Shown here: piece after piece, positions 52,030-60,799 of the stretch
How positions within the stretch are numbered: position 1 is the first letter of the stretch
How the letters are laid out: every line of letters begins with the position of its first letter
DNA from: Catenuloplanes atrovinosus
GTDB lineage: Bacteria > Actinomycetota > Actinomycetes > Mycobacteriales > Micromonosporaceae
Assembly: GCF_031458235.1 (NCBI RefSeq)
Contig: NZ_JAVDYB010000001.1
Coordinates: forward strand, 620,001 to 684,000
Length of the DNA: 64,000 nucleotides
Direction: 5' to 3'
The notes under the pieces: generated by a model
The model's input: only the letters and a program-made list of their open reading frames with translations
What the model was told of the DNA's origin: nothing
Databases searched by the model: none
Made by a program: the position numbers and the translations under genes

Positions 52030-53196
52030 TCAGTCGCCCTTGACGTTGACGAACTGGCGCAGCGTGTGGCGGATCTCGACCAGGTCGGCCGCGTCCGTCA
52101 TCACCTGGTCGATCGGCTTGTAGGCCTGCGGGATCTCGTCGATGAACGCGTCCGTGTCGCGGTACTCGATGCCCTTCATCGCCTCGCGCAGCTGGTCGCG
52201 GGTGAACGCGCGGCGCGCGGCCGATCGCGAGTAGTTGCGGCCCGCGCCGTGCGGCGCGGAGTTCAGCGCGACCGGGTTGCCCTTGCCGACCACCACGTAC
52301 GACGCGTCGCCCATCGAGCCGGGGATCAGCCCGGCCACGCCGCGCGCCGCGTTGATCGCGCCCTTGCGGGACAGCCACACCTCGCGGCCGAAGTGCTTCT
52401 CCCGGGTCGTGTAGTTGTGGTGGCAGCTGACCCGCTCGGACTCGATCACGGCCTCGCCCTGCCACTCGGAGAAGCAGGCCACCAGGCGGTCCATCATCTC
52501 CTCGCGGTTGAGCAGCGCGTACTCCTGCGCCCAGTTCAGCGCCGCGATGTAGGCCTCGAACTCGTCCGTGCCCTCGGCCAGGTACGCCATGTCCAGGTCG
52601 GGCAGGTCGATCCAGTACCGCTTCATCAGGTCGCGCGCGATCTGGATGTGGTGGCCGGCGATCCGGTTGCCGACGCCGCGCGAACCGGAGTGCAGGAACA
52701 GCCAGACCATGCCGTTCTCGTCCGTGCTGCACTCGATGAAGTGGTTGCCGGAGCCGAGCGAGCCCAGCTGCAGCTCCCACTTGGCCGCGAAGTCCGCCGG
52801 GTTGAACCCCGCCTTGTCCGCCAGCCGGGTCAGGTGGGCGATCCGTGCGGCCGCGGTGTCCGACAGGCGCGAGTTCACCCCGCCGGCGGAGAGCGGGATC
52901 GCGCGCTCGATCGCCTCGCGCAGCGCCGACAGGTTCCCGGTCAGCGACGAGCGGTGGAACTGCGTCTTCACGGCCGCCATGCCGCAGCCGATGTCCACGC
53001 CCACGGCGGCCGGGATGATCGCGCCGAGCGTCGGGATGACCGAGCCCACGGTCGCGCCCTTGCCCAGGTGCGCGTCCGGCATCAGCGCGAGGTGCGGGAA
53101 GATGAACGGCAGCGTGGACGTACGCTCCGCCTGCTCACGGGTCTTCGGTTCGAGGATGCTGGCCCAGTTGATGAGCCGTTCGTTGATCTTCTCCAC
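52030..53196 (-). CDS. rtcB: RNA-splicing ligase RtcB
   Basis: 388-residue GTP/Mn-dependent RNA ligase joining 2',3'-cyclic phosphate (or 3'-phosphate) and 5'-OH ends. Metal and guanylation motifs are MPDAHLGKGATVGSV, GVDIGCGM with Cys71, GSGNHFIE, HSGSRGVGN, and SAPHGAGRNYSR with the guanylated-His region. It is slightly shorter than the E. coli protein. No archease or RtcR gene is adjacent. The start is GTG 53196. It is divergent from a MoxR/VWA gene pair with 137 bp between them. Confidence 0.96.
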   Translation of the reverse strand: MEKINERLINWASILEPKTREQAERTSTLPFIFPHLALMPDAHLGKGATVGSVIPTLGAIIPAAVGVDIGCGMAAVKTQFHRSSLTGNLSALREAIERAIPLSAGGVNSRLSDTAAARIAHLTRLADKAGFNPADFAAKWELQLGSLGSGNHFIECSTDENGMVWLFLHSGSRGVGNRIAGHHIQIARDLMKRYWIDLPDLDMAYLAEGTDEFEAYIAALNWAQEYALLNREEMMDRLVACFSEWQGEAVIESERVSCHHNYTTREKHFGREVWLSRKGAINAARGVAGLIPGSMGDASYVVVGKGNPVALNSAPHGAGRNYSRSAARRAFTRDQLREAMKGIEYRDTDAFIDEIPQAYKPIDQVMTDAADLVEIRHTLRQFVNVKGD

Positions 53197-53333
53197 GGTG
53201 ACGTTCCTCCCCTCGGAACAACAAGAACGATGATCAGCCTGACGTACGTCCGCGACGGGAGCAGCCGATTTTTCAGCCGCCAGCGGACAAACAAAAGCGG
53301 CGGAGCCTCCGTTTCGCGGGCTAGGTTCGGTGG

Positions 53334-54758
53334 GTGACAGAAACGCCAGAGGCGCTTGTGCCGAACCCGCCCGCCGGCCTGCCCCGCACGATCGGGGAGC
53401 TCAAGGCCGCCGGGCACATCTTCCGTACCGTCAAGGAGGAGCTGCGGGAGAACCTGCTCGCCCAGCTCCGCAGCGGGGAGGCGCGCTTCCCCGGCGTCGT
53501 CGGCTACGACGACACCGTGCTGCCCGAGGTCGAGCGCGCGCTGCTGGCCGGGCACGACATGGTGCTGCTCGGCGAGCGCGGCCAGGGCAAGACCCGCCTG
53601 ATCCGCTCGCTGGTCAACCTGCTGGACGAGTGGACGCCGGTGCTCCCCGGCTCCGAGCTCAACGAGCACCCGCTGAACCCGATCACCCCGTCCGCGCGGC
53701 AGCACGTGATCGAGAACAAGGACGACACCAGGATCGCCTGGCTGCACCGCTCCATGCGGTACGGCGAGAAGCTGGCCACCCCGGACACCAGCGTCGGCGA
53801 CCTGATCGGCGACGTCGACCCCATCAAGATCGCCCAGGGCCGGACGCTCGGCGACCCGGAGACCATTCACTTCGGTCTGGTGCCGCGCACCAACCGGGGC
53901 GTCTTCGCGGTCAACGAGCTGCCCGACCTGGCCGAGCGCATCCAGGTCAGCCTGCTCAACGTGCTGGAGGAGCGGGACATCCAGGTGCGCGGCTACCAGC
54001 TCCGCATGCCGCTGGACATCCTGCTGGTCGCCAGCGCGAACCCGGAGGACTACACGAACCGCGGCCGGATCATCACGCCGCTGAAGGACCGGTTCGGCGC
54101 GGAGATCCGTACCCACTATCCGGTCGATCTTGATCTTGAACTCGACCTGGTCAAGCAGGAGGCGGACCTGGCCGCCGAGGTGCCCGAGCACGTGCTGGAG
54201 ATCGTCGCCCGGTTCGCCCGCGCGGTGCGCGAGTCGCCGAGCGTGGACCAGCGCTCCGGCGTCAGCGCCCGGTTCGCCATCGCGGCCGCCGAGACCGTGG
54301 CGGCCGGTGCGCTGCGCCGGGCCGGGCTGCGCGGTGAGGCCCAGCCGGTCGCGCGCGTCGCGGACACCACCTCGATCGTCTCCACGCTGCGCGGCAAGGT
54401 CGAGTTCGAGAGCGGCGAGGAGGGCCGGGAGATCGAGATCCTGGCGCACCTGCTGCGCCTCGCGGTGGCGGACACGTTCCGTGCCCGGCTGTCCGGGCTG
54501 GACCTGTCCGGCTTCACGGACCTGGCCGCGGACGGCACCATCATCGAGAGCGGTGACATGGTCAGCGCGGACGAGCTGCTGGCGCAGGTCGGCACCGTGC
54601 CCGGCCTGGCCAAGGTCCTCGAGCGGCTCGGGCTCGGCGACGCGCCCACCCGCGGCGAGGCGGCGGCCGGCGTCGAGCTGGTCCTGGAGGGCCTGCACCT
54701 GACCCGGCGGCTGGCCAAGGACGTCACCGACGACGGCCGCACGATCTACGGGAGCTGA
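53334..54758 (+). CDS. MoxR/ChlI-type AAA+ ATPase
   Basis: 474 residues. Walker A is GERGQGKT at 80-87. The sensor/arginine region is NRGVFAVNELPDLAERIQVS then LVASANPEDYTNRGRIITPL with KDRFGAEIRTHYP. It belongs to the MoxR-like AAA+ ATPases that act as chaperones for a VWA-domain partner, here encoded by the next gene (one base between stop and start). The long C terminus (SGVSARFAIAAAETVAAGAL onward) is typical of the magnesium-chelatase-like subgroup. The start is GTG 53334. Confidence 0.92.
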   Translation: MTETPEALVPNPPAGLPRTIGELKAAGHIFRTVKEELRENLLAQLRSGEARFPGVVGYDDTVLPEVERALLAGHDMVLLGERGQGKTRLIRSLVNLLDEWTPVLPGSELNEHPLNPITPSARQHVIENKDDTRIAWLHRSMRYGEKLATPDTSVGDLIGDVDPIKIAQGRTLGDPETIHFGLVPRTNRGVFAVNELPDLAERIQVSLLNVLEERDIQVRGYQLRMPLDILLVASANPEDYTNRGRIITPLKDRFGAEIRTHYPVDLDLELDLVKQEADLAAEVPEHVLEIVARFARAVRESPSVDQRSGVSARFAIAAAETVAAGALRRAGLRGEAQPVARVADTTSIVSTLRGKVEFESGEEGREIEILAHLLRLAVADTFRARLSGLDLSGFTDLAADGTIIESGDMVSADELLAQVGTVPGLAKVLERLGLGDAPTRGEAAAGVELVLEGLHLTRRLAKDVTDDGRTIYGS

Positions 54759-54759
54759 G

Positions 54760-56736
54760 ATGGCCGGAAACCGCTTCCGGTACGGCGCGTGGCGGGACGG
54801 GCCCGACCCGCTCGCCCCGCCGTTCGACGTGCGCGCCGCGGTGGACCAGGTCGGTGGCGAGATCCTGGAGGGCCGCAACCTCCGGGACGCGCTGCGCGAC
54901 CTGCTCCGCCGCGGCCCGCGGGGCGAGCGCGGCCTGGACGACCTCGCGGCCCGGGCCCGTCGCATGCGCCGCGAGGCGATGCGCCGGGGCAACCTGGACG
55001 GCGCGGTCACCCGCTCGCGCGCGCTGCTCGACCAGGCGCTCGCCGCGGAGAAGGACGCGCTCAACCGCAGCGACGACCCCGAGGCGATCTTCAAGCACGC
55101 GCAGCTGGACAACCTGCCGAGGTCCACGGCGCGCGCGGTCGAGGAGCTGTCCGACTACCGGTGGACCAGCGACGAGGCCCGGCGGCTGTACGACCAGATC
55201 CTCGAGGGTCTCCGGCAGGAGGTCCTGGAGCAGCGCTTCGCCGGCATGAAGCAGGCGCTGCAGAACGACCCGGAGGCCGCCGCGCGGATGGCCGAGATGA
55301 TGACCGACCTGAACGCGCTGCTGGAACGGCACGCGCGCGGCGAGGACACCACGGACGCGTTCGCCGAGTTCATGCGCCGGCACGGCCAGTTCTTCCCGGA
55401 GAATCCGCGGGACGTCGACGAGCTGATCGACGCGCTGGCCCGCCGGGCCGCGGCGGGGGAGCGGCTGATGCGCTCGCTCTCCGCCCAGCAGCGCGAGGAG
55501 CTGGAGAACCTGATGGCGCAGGCCTTCGGGAACTCCGGGCTGGCCGAGCAGCTGGCCGCGCTCACCGACAACCTGCGCACGCTGCGGCCCAACCTCAACT
55601 GGGGCGGTCGCGAGCGCGTGCAGGGGCGCGGCGAGCTGGGCTACGGCGACGCGGCCGGCGCGCTGGAGGAGATCGGTGACCTGGACGACCTGATCGACCA
55701 GCTCGGCCAGGAGCACCCCGGCGCCACGCTGGACGACGTCGACGTCGAGGCCGTCGAGCGGCAGCTCGGCCGGTCCGCGGCGGACGACGTACGCCGGCTG
55801 CGTGATCTTGAACGGGAACTGCGCCGGCAGGGCTGGGTGCAGCGCGGCCAGGACGGGCTCACGCTCAGCCCCAAGGCGCTGCGCCGGCTCGGCGGCACCG
55901 CGCTCCGGCAAGTCTTCGCGCACCTCGCCGAGGGTCGCCGGGGCCAGCACGACCTGCGCTCCGCGGGCGCGGCCGGCGAGTTGACCGGCGCGTCGCGCGC
56001 GTGGGAGTTCGGCGACGAACAGCCGCTGGACGTGGTGCGCACGCTCGGCAACGCGATCCGGCGTACCGCCTCGCAGGGGTCCGCCCCGCTGCCGCTCCGG
56101 CTCCAGCCGGACGACTTCGAGGTGGCCGAGACCGAGCGCCGCGCGTCGGCCGCCGTCGCCGTGCTGGTCGACCTGTCGTACTCGATGTTCGCCGACGGCC
56201 GGTGGGGGCCGATGAAGCAGACCGCGCTCGCGCTGTCCCACCTGGTCGCCACGAAGTTCCCGCAGGACGCGCTGGAGATCATCGGATTCAACCGGTACGC
56301 CGTGCGCCTCACCCAGCAGGAACTGGCGGAGATCGAACCGACCCGGCTGCAGGGCACGAACCTGCAGCACGCCCTGATGCTGGCCGGCCGTCACCTCCGC
56401 CGGCACCCGCAGGCCGAGCCGGTGGTCCTGGTCATCACGGACGGCGAGCCGACCGCGCACCTGGACGCGGACGGCGAGGCGTACTTCGACTGGCCGACCA
56501 CCGTGGAAACGCTGCGCGCCACGCTCACCGAGGTCGACCACCTCACCCGCTACGGCGCCACGCTCAACACGTTCATGCTCGGCGACGACGAGGGCCTGCG
56601 CCGCTTCGTCGAGGGCCTGGCCCGCCGCAACGGCGGCCGGGTGTTCGCGCCGGACGCGGACGAGCTCGGCTCGTACGTCGTCTCCGACTACATCCGGGCC
56701 CGCCGCGGCCGCCGGGGCGGCGGACTGGCGGCCTGA
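54760..56736 (+). CDS. VWA-domain protein, MoxR partner
   Basis: 658 residues. The N-terminal 440 residues are mostly helical and charged (RARRMRREAMRRGNLDGAVT, LYDQILEGLRQEVLEQRFAG). The C-terminal von Willebrand factor A domain carries the metal-ion-dependent adhesion site: Asp471 in VDLSYSMFA (DxSxS), Thr533 in LQGTNL and Asp561 in ITDGEPT. The end is Arg/Gly-rich (RARRGRRGGGLAA). MoxR-VWA pairs remodel or activate other complexes. With rtcB divergently transcribed next to it, an RNA-repair or stress connection is possible (inference). The start is ATG 54760. Confidence 0.92.
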   Translation: MAGNRFRYGAWRDGPDPLAPPFDVRAAVDQVGGEILEGRNLRDALRDLLRRGPRGERGLDDLAARARRMRREAMRRGNLDGAVTRSRALLDQALAAEKDALNRSDDPEAIFKHAQLDNLPRSTARAVEELSDYRWTSDEARRLYDQILEGLRQEVLEQRFAGMKQALQNDPEAAARMAEMMTDLNALLERHARGEDTTDAFAEFMRRHGQFFPENPRDVDELIDALARRAAAGERLMRSLSAQQREELENLMAQAFGNSGLAEQLAALTDNLRTLRPNLNWGGRERVQGRGELGYGDAAGALEEIGDLDDLIDQLGQEHPGATLDDVDVEAVERQLGRSAADDVRRLRDLERELRRQGWVQRGQDGLTLSPKALRRLGGTALRQVFAHLAEGRRGQHDLRSAGAAGELTGASRAWEFGDEQPLDVVRTLGNAIRRTASQGSAPLPLRLQPDDFEVAETERRASAAVAVLVDLSYSMFADGRWGPMKQTALALSHLVATKFPQDALEIIGFNRYAVRLTQQELAEIEPTRLQGTNLQHALMLAGRHLRRHPQAEPVVLVITDGEPTAHLDADGEAYFDWPTTVETLRATLTEVDHLTRYGATLNTFMLGDDEGLRRFVEGLARRNGGRVFAPDADELGSYVVSDYIRARRGRRGGGLAA

Positions 56737-56800
56737 CCGCCACCACCGGCGCCGGTTCCCCGCACGCGTCCCGTGCGCGGCCGGCGTCGGTGGTGCACCG

Positions 56801-57122
56801 TCAGCGGAGCTGGTCGACGGGCTGGTCCTCGACGATGATCCGGCCGCCGCTGTGCAGCGAGATCGCGCCGGCGATCTCCGCCCGGCCCGGCACCACGAAC
56901 GCCAGCTCGATGGCGAGGTCCGCCCCCGACCGCGCCCGCCGCTTGCGCATCGCCTTGCGCAGCGCGTCGTTCGCCCCGGCGATCACGTCGGGGTCGCGCA
57001 CCCGGATCAGGATCCCGCGATCCCAGAACGACCGGATCGTGAGCGTCACCCGGCCGCCGCTGACCCGCGCGACGTCGGCGCCACGGGGACACCCGGCCAC
57101 GGAGGACGAGCTCGGGCGTCAT
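56801..57122 (-). pseudogene. Frameshifted, shortened member of the DPD-module membrane-protein family
   Basis: ATG 57122 overlaps the stop of the upstream family gene (ATGA) and codes MTPELVLRGRVSP, matching the ELVLRPSVSP start of the largest paralog. The frame then loses similarity, while a frame shifted by one encodes ILIRVRDPDVIAGANDALRK and RARSGADLAIELAFV, the conserved module, ending at the stop at 56801. The membrane segments present in the paralogs are missing. A GTG at 57100 would make a 99-residue protein in the second frame, so residual expression is possible. I read it as a decayed third gene of the cluster. Confidence 0.6.
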
Positions 57123-57655
57123 GACCGGTCCGCCGGCGGACGACTCGTCGCGAGCGTGTGCCGACCGCCGCTGAGGCGGTGGATGGCCTCGGCGAGGCCG
57201 GGCCCGCTCGGAACGGAGGATGTCGTGGATATGTGCAGATCGGCGCCGGTGCGGCGGCGGTTGTGCCGCATCCGCTCGCGCAGCCGGGTGGAACGTCCGG
57301 CGACCGCGTCCGGATCGTGGAGACGGACGTGGATGACGCGCCCCGGCGTGAGCCAGATCCGGTCGATCCCCTCCCAGTCGACGTCGATGTCGTAGCGGAA
57401 CAGGTGGGCGGCCCGGGTGCGCAACCCGGTGGCCGAGAAGCGGGTCGGCAGGGTCAGTCCGGTCATCGCGACGCCGATGATGAACAGGTAGAACGGCAGG
57501 ATGACGAGGATTCTCAGCACGAGCGAGGCCGTCGGCTCCTCGGTGTGGGCCGCCATCGCGGCGCTGGAGCGCACGTAGAGCGGCAGCGTGACCATCGTCT
57601 GGAGCAGGATGATCCAGGTCCACGCCGGTTGACGGAGGGCCAGGTCAGGCGACAT
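57119..57655 (-). CDS. DPD-module membrane protein (short paralog)
   Basis: 178 residues. Two membrane helices (IILLQTMVTLPLYV and LVLRILVILPFYLFIIGVAM) precede one copy of the module: GIDRIWLTPGRVIHVRLHDP then DAVAGRSTRLRERMRHNRRR, TGADLHI and IHRLSGGRHTL. The module resembles a bacterial PH-like beta domain with a basic helix. It starts inside the last 11 bp of the larger paralog's gene and ends overlapping the start of the decayed third copy. Function unknown. Confidence 0.75.
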   Translation of the reverse strand: MSPDLALRQPAWTWIILLQTMVTLPLYVRSSAAMAAHTEEPTASLVLRILVILPFYLFIIGVAMTGLTLPTRFSATGLRTRAAHLFRYDIDVDWEGIDRIWLTPGRVIHVRLHDPDAVAGRSTRLRERMRHNRRRTGADLHISTTSSVPSGPGLAEAIHRLSGGRHTLATSRPPADRS

Positions 57656-58691
57656 GTTCGAGCCTCCTGGTGCCGCCGCTGCGGTGGGCGACGGCGAGCG
57701 CGAGGTACGACTCGTCCATGTTCGAGCCCGCGGTCGGGATGATCAGGTCGGCGCCGGAGCGGGCGCGGTTGCGGCGCATGCGGGAGCGCAGGCGCGGGTC
57801 GCCGCCGGCCACCGCGTCCGGGTCGTCCAGGTGGACCAGCACGGCCGGGCGGCCGTGATACCGGCTGTGCCAGATGCGCTCGACGCGCGCCCAGGGCACC
57901 TCCAGGTCGTACGCGAACGGGCGCACCACGCGCAGCCGCAGCCCGCGCGGGCCGATGATGTGCGGCGCGTACAGCGGGCCGGCGATCCGCACCCCCGCCG
58001 GCACCGCCACGGCCGTGAGCGCCACGGCGACGGCCAGCGGCAGCAGCGGCGACTCACCCCCCTCGATCGCGCCCATGACGAACGTCCACGGCACGGCCAG
58101 CGGCAAGCCGATCAGCAGCAGGAACAGGAACGCCCGGTTGTCGCCGATCACCACGTCGAACGAGCCGGGCACCGGGTCGACGTGCGCGCGTTCCAGCCGA
58201 AGCCGCCCGCCGCCGAACCGGGCGACCGCGTCGGCGACCGCGAGCCTGCCCTGCTCGCCCGCGGGCATCGGCAGGAGCAGGTCGGCGCCGTACCGGGCGC
58301 GGTGGTAGCGCATGCGCGCCCGCAGCCGGGCGTCGCCGCCGGCCGCGGCGTCCGGGTCGCGCAGCCGGACCCGGATCGACGGCCCGTCCGTCCAGATCCG
58401 GCCCACGCCGTCCCACGGCACGATCGAGTGGTACCGGAAACCGACCACCATCCGTGCGGCGAACCGGATGCCGCGCGGGGACAGCCGGGGCGGGGTGAGC
58501 GCATGGCCGGCCGTCACCGCGACGATGAACGCGAACCAGGCCAGGCAGAGCACGCGCAGGACGGGGGGCAGGGAAAAGGCGCCGAAGAGGGAGACCAGGA
58601 GAAGCGGGTACAGCATGACCAGGGGCGAGACGGAGGGGCGGAGGACGAGTTCGTCGGCGCGCACGGACGTGATCCTAGGAGCGGACGTCAA
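57645..58691 (-). CDS. DPD-module membrane protein (two-module paralog)
   Basis: 348 residues with a duplicated layout. Two membrane helices (VMLYPLLLVSLFGAFSL; VLCLAWFAFIVAVTAGHAL) come before a first module (GVGRIWTDGPSIRVRLRDPD, RLRARMRYHRARYGADLLLP). A second pair of helices (AFLFLLLIGLPLAVPWTFVM and LPLAVAVALTAVAVP) comes before a second module (RVERIWHSRYHGRPAVLVHL, RLRSRMRRNRARSGADLIIP). Each module ends with a FGGGRLRLE-like strand. With the two downstream genes this gives four copies of the module in three genes. No enzymatic motif is seen. Confidence 0.8.
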   Translation of the reverse strand: MTSAPRITSVRADELVLRPSVSPLVMLYPLLLVSLFGAFSLPPVLRVLCLAWFAFIVAVTAGHALTPPRLSPRGIRFAARMVVGFRYHSIVPWDGVGRIWTDGPSIRVRLRDPDAAAGGDARLRARMRYHRARYGADLLLPMPAGEQGRLAVADAVARFGGGRLRLERAHVDPVPGSFDVVIGDNRAFLFLLLIGLPLAVPWTFVMGAIEGGESPLLPLAVAVALTAVAVPAGVRIAGPLYAPHIIGPRGLRLRVVRPFAYDLEVPWARVERIWHSRYHGRPAVLVHLDDPDAVAGGDPRLRSRMRRNRARSGADLIIPTAGSNMDESYLALAVAHRSGGTRRLEHVA

Positions 58692-59089
58692 ACGTCCGAA
58701 TAGGACCAGGCGGACCAGCGATCAGCGGTGAGGACCAGCATCGGGCCCGCCGGGGGCCTCGCGGCGTACTGCGGGTATTTGGCCGTCAACGCGGCCAGCG
58801 CGGCCGGGGACACGGCGGGCAGCACGGACACGGTGCCGTCCACCCGCACCCACCACAGCCGGGTCCAGTCGTCGTCGTACTCGTCGACGAGCAGCGACGC
58901 GACGCCGGTCTCCCGTGCGTTCGCCAGGCGGCGCAGCCGTACCGACCGCTTGGGTTTGTGGTCCACCGCGCTCACGATCCGGTCGCCGGCCAGCGCGAAG
59001 CAGATCGGCACCAGGTGCGGCCGGCCGTCCGCGCCGACCGTGGCCAGGCGCCCGACCCGGGCCGCCGCCACCCGCTCCCGCGAATCCAC
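58688..59089 (-). CDS. PPOX-class F420-dependent oxidoreductase (Rv0121c type)
   Basis: 133-residue split-barrel protein of the pyridoxamine-phosphate-oxidase-like, F420-dependent group. Its landmarks are VAAARVGRLATVGADGRPHL at the start, VPICFALAGDRIVSAVDHKP, KRSVRLRRLANARETGVASL and YDDDWTRLWWVRVDG. It would bind F420 (or a flavin) and reduce small molecules. GTG 59089 directly follows the stop of the FAD dehydrogenase gene, so the two are cotranscribed, and its own stop overlaps the start of the next gene by four bases. Confidence 0.92.
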   Translation of the reverse strand: MDSRERVAAARVGRLATVGADGRPHLVPICFALAGDRIVSAVDHKPKRSVRLRRLANARETGVASLLVDEYDDDWTRLWWVRVDGTVSVLPAVSPAALAALTAKYPQYAARPPAGPMLVLTADRWSAWSYSDV

Positions 59090-60724
59090 CTAGGCCACCG
59101 CCGCCGCGGCCTCGCGCCCGGCCACCCGCCCGGTGAACAGGCAGCCGCCCAGGAACGTGCCCTCCAGCGACGCGTACCCGTGCATGCCCCCGCCGCCGAA
59201 GCCGGCCACCTCGCCGGCCGCGTAGAGGCCGGGGACCGGCTGCCCGGCGGGGCCGAGCACGCGGGCGGACAGGTCGGTCTGCAGCCCGCCGAGCGTCTTG
59301 CGGGTCAGCAGGTTGAGCCGTACCGCGATGAGCGGCCCGGCCTTCGGGTCGAGGAGGCGGTGTGGTGCCGCGACGCGTTGCACCCGGTCGACGATATAGC
59401 GCCGGGTGGCCCGGACCGCGGTGAGCTGCGCGTCCTTGCCGAACGGGTTGGCCGCCTCCCGGTCCCGCGCCTCGACGGTCTCCTGGATCGCGGGCAGGCT
59501 GAGCGGCACCTCGGGGACCAGCTTCCGCATGCCGTCGACCAGTTCCGGCAGCGTCGGCGCGATCACGAAGTCCTCGCCGTGGCGCATGAACGCGGCGACC
59601 GGCGCGGGCGGGCCCGGCCGGACCCGCTGGACCACGCCGGGGACGCTGCGGCCGGTCAGGTCCGGGTTCTGCTCGGAGCCGGAGAGCGCGAACTCCTTCT
59701 CGATGATCCGCTGGTTGAGGATGAACCAGCTGTGGTCGTACCCGGTGGCCCGCAGGTGGGTGAGCGTGCCGAGCGTGTCGAAGCCGGGGAAGTACGGCGC
59801 GGGCAGCCGCCGGCCGGTCGCGTCCAGCCAGAGCGGCGACGGCGCGGGCAGGATGCGGATGCCGTGGTCCGGCCAGACCGGGTCCCAGTTGCGCAGGCCC
59901 TCGGTGTAGTGCCACATCCGGTCCGCGTTGACCACCCGGCCGCCGGCCGCCTCGGTGATCGCCAGCATGCGGCCGTCCACGTGTGCGGGCACGCCGGAGA
60001 TCAGGTGCTCCGGCGGCGTGCCGAGCCGGGCCGGCCAGTTCGCCCGGACCAGCGCGGGATCGCCGCCGAGGCCGCCGGAGGCCACGATCACGGCCTGCGC
60101 GCGGTGCTCGAACTCGCCGGCGGCCACGCGTGACGTCGCGACGCCGCGCGGGGCGTCGCTGGGTTCCAGGATCGTGCCGCGCACGCCGACCACGGCGCCC
60201 GATTCGACCACCAGCTGATCGACGCGGTGCCGGAAGAGGAACCGCGCGGACGCGACGGCCCGGGCCGCGAACGGCGCCACCACGCCGGGGCCGGTGCCCC
60301 AGGTGATGTGGAAGCGCGGCACCGTGTTGCCGTGCCCGCGCGCGTCCCCGCCGCCGCGCTCGGCCCAGTACACCAGCGGGAACACCCGGTGGCCGAGGCC
60401 GCGCAGCCAGGCGCGTTTCTCGCCGGCGGCGAAGTGCACGTACGCCTCCGCCCAGCGCCGCGCCCAGTCGTCGGTGTCCCGGTCGAACGCGGCCGTGCCG
60501 AGCCAGTCGTGCCAGGCCAGCTCCACCGAGTCGCGGATGCCGAGCCGCCGCTGCTCCGGCGTGTCCACCAGGAACAGCCCGCCGAACGACCAGTGCGCCT
60601 GCGCGCCGAGGTTCTGCTCCGGCTCCTGGTCGAGGACGAGCACGCTGCGCCCGGCGCGCGCCGCCTCGACGGCCGCCACCAGCCCGGCGAGACCGGCCCC
60701 GACGACGATGACATCGACATCCAT
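59090..60724 (-). CDS. FAD-binding dehydrogenase (KstD-like)
   Basis: 544 residues. The FAD-binding motif is VIVVGAGLAGLVAAVEAARA at residues 5-24. AQAHWSFGGLFLVDTP, GGLGGDPALVRANWP, and the C-terminal AAGEVAGFGGGGMHGYASLE with GTFLGGCLFTGRVAG are typical of the fumarate-reductase/3-ketosteroid-dehydrogenase-related group (mycobacterial Rv0785 type). The substrate is unknown; a steroid-like or other alicyclic compound is possible. The start is ATG 60724; a much longer open frame upstream is a shadow of the divergent regulator gene. Confidence 0.92.
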   Translation of the reverse strand: MDVDVIVVGAGLAGLVAAVEAARAGRSVLVLDQEPEQNLGAQAHWSFGGLFLVDTPEQRRLGIRDSVELAWHDWLGTAAFDRDTDDWARRWAEAYVHFAAGEKRAWLRGLGHRVFPLVYWAERGGGDARGHGNTVPRFHITWGTGPGVVAPFAARAVASARFLFRHRVDQLVVESGAVVGVRGTILEPSDAPRGVATSRVAAGEFEHRAQAVIVASGGLGGDPALVRANWPARLGTPPEHLISGVPAHVDGRMLAITEAAGGRVVNADRMWHYTEGLRNWDPVWPDHGIRILPAPSPLWLDATGRRLPAPYFPGFDTLGTLTHLRATGYDHSWFILNQRIIEKEFALSGSEQNPDLTGRSVPGVVQRVRPGPPAPVAAFMRHGEDFVIAPTLPELVDGMRKLVPEVPLSLPAIQETVEARDREAANPFGKDAQLTAVRATRRYIVDRVQRVAAPHRLLDPKAGPLIAVRLNLLTRKTLGGLQTDLSARVLGPAGQPVPGLYAAGEVAGFGGGGMHGYASLEGTFLGGCLFTGRVAGREAAAAVA

Positions 60725-60799
60725 GCCGCCACGGTACGTACGATCGTGCCAAAATACTGTCCGCCGGCGTGACAAAGTGGCCGCACTATTATCATCCCG

